A stretch of 11,388 bases of DNA from positions 1-11,388 of the forward strand of contig URKU01000062.1 of the NCBI GenBank assembly GCA_900548515.1. The letters run 5' to 3'. The notes below the pieces were generated by a model, which did no database searches, had not been told where the DNA came from, and saw only the letters and a list, made by a program, of their open reading frames with translations. This stretch comes from an uncultured Collinsella sp. (GTDB taxonomy: Bacteria > Actinomycetota > Coriobacteriia > Coriobacteriales > Coriobacteriaceae). Made by a program: the position numbers and the translations under genes. The first letter of the stretch is position 1. Each line of letters starts with the position of its first letter. Below, one piece after another: positions 7,027 through 11,388 of the stretch.

Positions 7027-7902
7027 TCATTTTCCGAGCCAGTTTTTGAACCACCACTCCATGGAACGGCTCATCTCGGCCATAAAGGGGCTCGTGTGCT
7101 TGCGGGTGTAGATATCCACCACGCGCTCGCCCACCTCGCGGGCGTGCGGACGAAACATCGCATCCATCTCGGCCACCTGCGCGTCCATGGTCGCGGCATC
7201 CGCACGGCAGTAGCGTTCCTCGTGCACCAGGTTCATCACGGGATGCGCAATGGCCGGGCGCTCTTTGCGAGGCGTGCCGATGATGAGCATCGACAGCGGC
7301 ATGGTATACGGAGGCAGATCCAGCAGCTCGGCCACTTCCTCGGCATTCTCGACGACATCGCCGATGTAGCAGCTTCCCAGCCCCAGGGCCTCGGCGGCGA
7401 CCACGGCATTTTGCGCGGCGATCACGGCGTCCTGTGCCGCGATGGCAAAGTCGCCCAGACCCGGCGCACGACGGGGCGACTTGCCCGTGCGCTCTACAAA
7501 CTCGGGCTCAAAGCAGCCCACATGCTCAAACAGATCGATCCACTTGGCATAGTCGACCACAAATATAAGTGCCCACGGTGCCTTGGCAATCATGGGCTGG
7601 TGGTCGCACAGATCGGCCAAGTGATCGAGCGTAGCCTGCTCGCGGATGCTCACGATGGAGTACATCATCATGGCGCCCGCCGACGGCGCGCGACTCGCCG
7701 CGTGCAGGATCGCCGCGCGCTGCTCGTCGGTCACCGCCATGGGACGGCCGTCGTCATCGCGCGCAAAGGCACGCGTGGAAGAACGGTGCTCCAAGATGTC
7801 CAGCACCGCGTTGCCCGTAGCCTCGACCGGATAGCCGCCGGCGTCCACGCCTGCGGCACCGTCGCAGCACTCAACGTCCGTCTTGCAAACCTGCTCGTTC
7901 AT
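7027..7902 (-). CDS. Nitroreductase-family FMN-dependent oxidoreductase
   Basis: A protein of 291 residues from the ATG at 7902, with GAGG eight bases upstream. The nitroreductase fold is recognised from the FMN phosphate-binding motif RSSTRAF (40-46), RAPSAGAMMMYS (71-82), the helix DAVIAAQNAVVAAEALGLGSCYIG (158-181, abbreviated YIGDVVEN at its end) and the sheet PLSMLIIGTP (202-211). These enzymes bind FMN as dimers and use NAD(P)H to reduce nitro groups, quinones, flavins or related substrates in the cytoplasm. The actual substrate cannot be read from the sequence. Residues 1-30 form an extra N-terminal segment with three cysteines (C6, C12, C13). The last 60 residues are also an extension, ending in WWFKNWLGK. 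The gene stands alone, divergent from the LTA synthase-like gene, with a palindrome directly after its stop. Confidence 0.85.
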   Translation of the reverse strand: MNEQVCKTDVECCDGAAGVDAGGYPVEATGNAVLDILEHRSSTRAFARDDDGRPMAVTDEQRAAILHAASRAPSAGAMMMYSIVSIREQATLDHLADLCDHQPMIAKAPWALIFVVDYAKWIDLFEHVGCFEPEFVERTGKSPRRAPGLGDFAIAAQDAVIAAQNAVVAAEALGLGSCYIGDVVENAEEVAELLDLPPYTMPLSMLIIGTPRKERPAIAHPVMNLVHEERYCRADAATMDAQVAEMDAMFRPHAREVGERVVDIYTRKHTSPFMAEMSRSMEWWFKNWLGK

Positions 7903-8116
7903 CGCCTCATCCTCGCCATTTCTTTAAGAAGCCTTTATGTTTCCGTGTAATTCCCATCCATTATCGCGCAGGTCGACACTCCATTGCGCAACACCGCCAC
8001 ACCCGCGCGTTATTATGGCTGGTTGTTGTGCGCAGCCCTTAAATGCTGCGCATATCTTGGTAACAATCGGGTAAACCCCCGCTTTCGTAGGTTTTAAGTT
8101 TGTGAGGAGTCTCAGC
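7903..8116. promoter_or_regulatory. Divergent intergenic region with an inverted repeat
   Basis: These 214 bases separate the divergent nitroreductase and LTA synthase-like genes, so they should hold both promoters. The clearest element is the inverted repeat tgcgcag (8029-8035) and ctgcgca (8046-8052), a possible operator or leader hairpin 65 bases before the + strand start. A TATTAT at 8011-8016 could be a -10 box for the + gene, but the best -35-like sequence (ttgcgc at 7984-7989) is 21 bases away, too far for a standard promoter. I see no convincing promoter for the minus-strand gene. Confidence 0.35.
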
Positions 8117-10417
8117 ATGTTCGCAGCCGCCATCTCGCTCATCGGTCTTGCGGCGACCGTCTACCTTGTTTTGCGCGAGGCCAAGGCCATTCGCGCTCAG
8201 TCGGGCACCGTTGCCAAAAGCGCCATCGCCTGGAGCGTCGCCTTTGGCCTGTTCCAGCTCTTTTTGACAGTCTGGGGCGCTATTGGCCTCGTGGCACAGA
8301 ACGAGCCGCTCGCCTTTGTGATGCTCATCCTGACCAACGCCATTCTCACCAGCTGCGCCTGGGCAAGCATCGCCCGCGATCGCATCGCACCGCGCGTCTT
8401 TGCATTCGCCTCGGCCGACGCCCCCGCCCCCACGGGCAAGCTCGCCCGCCTGCGCGGCGCCTTTGTGGGCAAGCCGCTTGTCGCCGCCGTGCTGTGCCTG
8501 CTGCTTGCCGGCGTCTTTGCGCTGCTGGGCATGGAGGTCTCGTCCAACCACGACTTTACCTGGGTCTACCCCCTGTGCATCCTGCTCGAGTGGGCCATCA
8601 TCACCACTCTCATGGCCGGCCTATTCTTCCTGTTCCAGCGCCACGGCGCAGCTCCGGCCGTCCTGGCCTTCGCCCTCTTTGTCCTGGGCATTGCCGAGTT
8701 CTTCGTCATCACGTTTAAATCCATGCCCATCCAGCCGGGCGACCTCTCGGCCATCTCCACCGCCGCCGCAGTCGCCGGCAACGGCTACACCTTCTCGATC
8801 TCGCTGTTCTGCGTGCTGTCCATGGGCTTTACCGCCATCGCCATGCTGCTGTGCGAGTACGCCGGCATCGTGGCGCCGCACCGCCAGAAGGGTGCCGCCA
8901 ACGCCAAGCGCATGCTGCTCATCAACCTGCTCGTTGCCGTGCTGTGCCTGGGCGGCGTGACCGCACACGTCACACTCATCGACTACTACAACACCCTCGG
9001 CATCACCGTCTACACCTGGCGCCCGCTCGAGAGCTACTGGCGCGAGGGCTACCTGCCCGCATTTATTAGTGCCGCGCAGTCCATCAAGCCGCCTAAACCC
9101 GCCGACTACTCTGTCGACGACGCCAAGGCCACGCTCAAAAAGTACGCCAAGGCCTATGACAAGTCCGATGCCGCCAAGAGCGACGAGCGCGCCGCCGCAA
9201 AGGAGCAGTTCGATAGCGAGAAGCCCACGGTCATCGCCATCATGAACGAGACCTTCTCGGATCTGTCGATCTACCAGAACATGCACGCCGGCTACGAGGG
9301 CCCGCAGTACTTTAAGAGCCTGTCCAACTGCCTCAGCCGCGGCAAGCTCTACGTGAGCGCCTACGGCGGCGGCACCGCCAATACCGAGTTTGAGTTTATG
9401 ACCGGCAACTCCATGGCCAACCTGGGCTCGGGTGTGTACCCCTACACCATCTATAACATGGAAACGACCGGGAACCTGGCAGAGCAGTTCAAATCGCTCG
9501 GCTATTCCACCACGGCCATGCACCCCAACCACGCAACCAACTGGAACCGCGAGAACGTCTACAAGGACTTTGGCTTTGACCAGTTCCTGTCCATCAACGA
9601 CTTCCAGGGAGCCGACACCCTGCGCGGCATGGTGACCGACCAGGCTACCTACGACAAGATTCTCGAGCTGCTCGACCAGAACGCCGATCCGCAGTTTATC
9701 TTCGACGTGACCATGCAGAACCACTCGGGCTACGATACGGGCCTGCTGCCGGTCGACAAGCAGATGCACCTGAACATCGACACGACCGACCTGGACACCA
9801 AGACCGTCGAGGACGGCACGCTGTCCGATGTCGACGAGTACGTCTCGTGCATCGAGCAGTCCGACCAGGCGCTGCGTTACTTCCTCAACGCCCTGAGCAA
9901 GCTCGACCGTAAGGTGGTCGTGGTGTTCTGGGGCGACCACCAGCCGTTCTTCCCGTCCAAGTTCAACGATAAGTGGTTTACCGGCGAGGACGACGCCACA
10001 CATCAGGAGCGTCTGTGGCAGACCGACTACATCATCTGGGCCAACTACGACGTTGCCGGCTGCGACCAGACGAGCGAGGTCGACGACCTGTCCACCAACT
10101 ACCTGTCCACGCAGCTTATGCAGCTGATCGGCGCCCCGCTTTCCGACTACCAGAAAGCGCACATGACGCTTCGCGAGTCGCTGCCCGCCATCAACTCGGT
10201 GGGCTACGAGGACGCCAGCCTGCGCTGGGCGCTCTCCTCCAACGTCACCGGTGACGACGCCGCCGCAGCAGCCGCCACCAAGGCGCGCGAGGATTACGCC
10301 AAGATGCAGTACTACGAGATGTTCCGCGACGGCAAGAACGTGTACACCGAGCACTTCCAGACCGAGGCCAACGAAACCGACCCCAACCTGGCGCCAGGTA
10401 CAACCAAGATCAAGTAG
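8117..10417 (+). CDS. LTA synthase/MdoB-like membrane phosphoglycerol transferase (sulfatase fold)
   Basis: A protein of 766 residues from the ATG at 8117, chosen because GAGGAG sits seven bases upstream; a GTG at 8102 is in frame but lacks such a site. About eight hydrophobic segments occupy residues 1-290. A charged linker (about 331-369, rich in Lys, Asp and Ala) precedes the extracellular sulfatase-fold domain. The four metal and catalytic residues of LtaS-type enzymes can be assigned: E378 in IMNETFSD, the nucleophile T420 in GGGTANTEFEF, and D607-H608 in WGDHQPFFP. NHSGYD (535-540) fits a substrate-site loop. Such enzymes move glycerol-phosphate from phosphatidylglycerol to a lipoteichoic acid or another glycan outside the membrane. 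Staphylococcal LtaS has five spans and about 646 residues, so this belongs to a longer subgroup of unknown product. An Ala-rich stretch lies near the C-terminus. No glycolipid or glycosyltransferase genes are adjacent. Confidence 0.88.
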   Translation: MFAAAISLIGLAATVYLVLREAKAIRAQSGTVAKSAIAWSVAFGLFQLFLTVWGAIGLVAQNEPLAFVMLILTNAILTSCAWASIARDRIAPRVFAFASADAPAPTGKLARLRGAFVGKPLVAAVLCLLLAGVFALLGMEVSSNHDFTWVYPLCILLEWAIITTLMAGLFFLFQRHGAAPAVLAFALFVLGIAEFFVITFKSMPIQPGDLSAISTAAAVAGNGYTFSISLFCVLSMGFTAIAMLLCEYAGIVAPHRQKGAANAKRMLLINLLVAVLCLGGVTAHVTLIDYYNTLGITVYTWRPLESYWREGYLPAFISAAQSIKPPKPADYSVDDAKATLKKYAKAYDKSDAAKSDERAAAKEQFDSEKPTVIAIMNETFSDLSIYQNMHAGYEGPQYFKSLSNCLSRGKLYVSAYGGGTANTEFEFMTGNSMANLGSGVYPYTIYNMETTGNLAEQFKSLGYSTTAMHPNHATNWNRENVYKDFGFDQFLSINDFQGADTLRGMVTDQATYDKILELLDQNADPQFIFDVTMQNHSGYDTGLLPVDKQMHLNIDTTDLDTKTVEDGTLSDVDEYVSCIEQSDQALRYFLNALSKLDRKVVVVFWGDHQPFFPSKFNDKWFTGEDDATHQERLWQTDYIIWANYDVAGCDQTSEVDDLSTNYLSTQLMQLIGAPLSDYQKAHMTLRESLPAINSVGYEDASLRWALSSNVTGDDAAAAAATKAREDYAKMQYYEMFRDGKNVYTEHFQTEANETDPNLAPGTTKIK

Positions 10418-10431
10418 CGGGACGCATCCCG
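10418..10431 (+). other. Small hairpin directly after the LTA synthase-like stop
   Basis: cggga (10418-10422) and tcccg (10427-10431) form a five-base stem with a cgca loop, starting at the base after the stop codon. No T-tract follows. The sequence cgggacgcatc recurs in the repeat array near 10776, so it may be a stray piece of that repeat family. Confidence 0.35.
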
Positions 10432-10456
10432 ATTCGCCTACCCGGGCAATCCCCAA

Positions 10457-10584
10457 CGAGGGCGGACGGGCGCCGGGTAACATCTGCTGCTCAGACAGTC
10501 CTGCGCAAGACGAAGGCCACATTAAGTGGCCTTCTTTGCGTGCGGAACTCGCGACAGACGTTACCCGGTGCCCGCTCGCCCTCG
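10457..10584. repeat. 25-base inverted arms enclosing the terminator hairpin
   Basis: The left arm 10457-10481 (beginning cgagggcgg, ending cgggtaac) and the right arm 10560-10584 (beginning gttacccgg, ending cgccctcg) are inverted copies with 22 of 25 identical positions. As RNA, two of the three differences become G-U pairs and leave a single A-C mismatch. The 78 bases between them contain the terminator stem at 10512-10534. It could be a small non-autonomous element with terminal inverted repeats, or a structured 3' RNA. No clear target-site duplication flanks it. Confidence 0.6.
10512..10534 (+). terminator. Intrinsic terminator for the LTA synthase-like gene
   Basis: Perfect nine-base arms gaaggccac (10512-10520) and gtggccttc (10526-10534) enclose the loop attaa, followed by a short ttt. 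Flanking cgcaa and ttgcg bases can extend the stem imperfectly. It lies about 95 bases after the stop at 10417, and no other + strand gene follows. The T-tract is short, so efficiency may be moderate. Confidence 0.6.
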
Positions 10585-10619
10585 CCTCACAGCAGAGGCG
10601 CGGCCTGTCATGCGAGTCG

Positions 10620-10838
10620 CGGAAACTGTGTCCCAGAAATCATGCGCAAAGTGGGATGCGGTTTCCGCCTGCGGGCCCGTTGGAAAACTGCATCCCACTT
10701 CGGCTACAAATTCCGGGATGCACTTTCCGCCGAGGTCCTTAACCGGAAACTCCATCCCATTCCAAAGGCAAATTCCGGGACGCATCTTCCGCAACCTCAT
10801 CCATCCGGAAAGCCCTTCCATCCGGAAAGCCCTTCCCA
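10620..10838. repeat. Degenerate array with a 62-base period, units made of paired stems
   Basis: gggatg-type starts recur at 10653, 10715 and 10777, exactly 62 bases apart. ggaaact recurs at 10621 and 10745, two periods apart, with a ggaaaact variant at 10682. The first two full units share 40 of 62 positions. Conservation is concentrated in gggatgc, tttccgcc, the aaact-catccca block and caaattcc, with variable sequence between. The first and last conserved blocks of each unit are roughly inverted copies, so each unit can fold into a hairpin. The period is not a multiple of three, which argues against a protein repeat. This fills most of the gene-free space between 10585 and 10950. Confidence 0.7.
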
Positions 10839-10943
10839 CTCTGAATACATCCAGCGAACGTATGCGAGCGTGTTGTCCAGAACAGCCTCGTCATCGGGGT
10901 GATGGAAAAAGTCGCCCCAAACGCTTGCAGCGGTTGTGCCCAC
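10797..10943 (-). CDS. Possible 48-residue open reading frame or coding remnant, unrecognised
   Basis: A frame from the GTG at 10943 to the TGA at 10797 encodes a peptide whose first 37 residues look protein-like (ASVWGDFFHHPDDEAVLDNT, then AYVRWMYSEWE). The same frame stays open upstream of the GTG through the flavodoxin terminator. The last eleven residues are read from the 17-base duplication. There is no good ribosome binding site. About 62 percent of third positions in those first 37 codons are G or C, which looks lower than in the neighbouring genes. I do not recognise the sequence. It may be a gene remnant or chance; a real gene is the less likely option. Confidence 0.2.
   Translation of the reverse strand: MGTTAASVWGDFFHHPDDEAVLDNTLAYVRWMYSEWEGLSGWKGFPDG
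10803..10836. repeat. Perfect 17-base tandem duplication
   Basis: atccggaaagcccttcc occurs twice back to back, at 10803-10819 and 10820-10836, without a mismatch. It sits in the second half of the last unit of the 62-base array. Perfect identity beside diverged units suggests a recent duplication, such as replication slippage. Confidence 0.85.
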
Positions 10944-10950
10944 AAGTGTC

Positions 10951-10981
10951 AAGAAAAAAGCCTCGAGAACTTCGAGGCTTT
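10951..10981 (-). terminator. Strong intrinsic terminator for the flavodoxin-family gene
   Basis: Read on the minus strand, perfect ten-base arms (10981-10972 and 10966-10957) around a five-base loop form a stem ending in a GC-rich block. This is followed at once by a T-rich run (TTTTTTCTT). It begins 42 bases after the stop codon of the minus-strand flavodoxin gene. Stem, loop and T-run are all typical of Rho-independent termination. Confidence 0.9.
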
Positions 10982-11023
10982 CACATTTGTATTGTTTTGC
11001 ACGAAGGATCGCGGACGGCGAAG

Positions 11024-11388
11024 CTACTCTCCCAGTACGGCCTTCTTGGCGGCTGCGGCCATGTTATCCAGATCTTCCTTGGTGGGATGGTCCTTCGCAG
11101 CAATCCAGTTGTCGAGCAGCATCTTATAGCGCGCGTTGTCGGGATCTTGCTCGAGCATGGCCTCGTAGCGCTGCTTGACCGCGGGACCCATCTTGCCCTG
11201 GCACATCGCCCAGCCCGCAAGCTCGGCATCCCCAGCCAAATTGGAAGTCACGCGATCAATAATCTGCTGGTAATAGCTCTGGTCGGCCCCAAAACCGCAG
11301 GTGCCAAACAGGAAGACGCGCTTGCCGTGCAAGGCGGAGAGCAACGCCGCGACCGAAGGCGTGCACGCGCCCTTGTCGCACCAAAAAC
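11024..11388 (-). CDS. Flavodoxin-family protein, N-terminus beyond the right window edge
   Basis: The minus-strand frame is open from the right edge to the TAG at 11024-11026, giving about 121 C-terminal residues. The first visible residues are FWCDKGACTPSVAALL, followed by GKRVFLFGTCGFGADQ, then WAMCQGKM and a C-terminal helical tail. This arrangement (a W-C/V-DKG turn, a beta strand ending FGTxGFG, and CQGKM) is what I know from a group of anaerobe flavodoxin-like proteins. The FMN phosphate loop, which lies at the N-terminus, is outside the window. Flavodoxins carry electrons with bound FMN in the cytoplasm. Some members of this broad group accompany dedicated reductases, for example BilS in bilirubin reduction; membership in that subgroup cannot be judged here. 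Four cysteines occur in the visible part. A strong terminator follows. Confidence 0.8.
   Translation of the reverse strand, partial: FWCDKGACTPSVAALLSALHGKRVFLFGTCGFGADQSYYQQIIDRVTSNLAGDAELAGWAMCQGKMGPAVKQRYEAMLEQDPDNARYKMLLDNWIAAKDHPTKEDLDNMAAAAKKAVLGE

Noticed and set aside
8621..10522. 633-codon open frame on the minus strand antisense to the LTA synthase-like gene
   Set aside because: It lies opposite a gene with clear catalytic motifs and is a typical by-product of high GC content. Its translation is low in complexity (Val, Gly, Leu, His rich) and shows no family motif.
10620..10838. CRISPR array
   Set aside because: Units are diverged along their whole length and have no constant direct repeat with unique spacers. 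The conserved blocks are internal stems and no cas gene is near.
10561..10839. 92-codon minus-strand frame through the repeat array
   Set aside because: The 62-base period is not divisible by three, so the repeats are read in changing frames. Conservation follows stems, not codons.

Overview
This is a high-GC bacterial window with tightly packed genes, clear Shine-Dalgarno sites, and a gene set that fits a Gram-positive actinobacterium of the class Coriobacteriia. Collinsella is my best guess. That is a judgement from protein style and base composition and was not checked against any database. No rRNA, tRNA, insertion-sequence transposase or CRISPR array is visible.

Layout. (1) Positions 1-2026 (+): the 3' part of an RlmK/L-type 23S rRNA methyltransferase whose N-terminus lies outside the window. 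Its RlmK half looks intact, but its RlmL half has lost the NPPY-type catalytic motif. (2) 2031-2097: a long hairpin between this gene and the convergent potassium block. (3) 2122-6868 (-): a potassium block, in transcription order kup (K+ uptake permease), a 64-residue single-span membrane protein, a short KdpD-like sensor kinase and a KdpE-like response regulator. The kinase and regulator genes are 4 bases apart. No kdpFABC genes are present, and the kinase lacks the usual N-terminal KdpD and USP domains. (4) 7027-7902 (-): an FMN-type nitroreductase. (5) 8117-10417 (+): a membrane-anchored LTA synthase/MdoB-type phosphoglycerol transferase, transcribed divergently from the nitroreductase. 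(6) 10418-11023: about 600 bases rich in repeats and hairpins. It holds a terminator nested inside 25-base inverted arms, a degenerate 62-base-period array, a 17-base tandem duplication and the terminator of the last gene. (7) 11024-11388 (-): the 3' part of a flavodoxin-family gene that runs off the right edge.

How it fits together. The kup, small membrane protein and kdpDE-like genes form one plausible potassium uptake and sensing unit. The other genes (rRNA modification, flavin redox, envelope polymer synthesis, flavodoxin) look like independent housekeeping or metabolic loci. The most unusual content is the RlmL half without its catalytic motif, the unidentified small membrane protein in the potassium block, and several families of intergenic palindromes. 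One of these families occurs twice here with an almost identical core. I do not see a defence system or any other obvious new multi-gene system.
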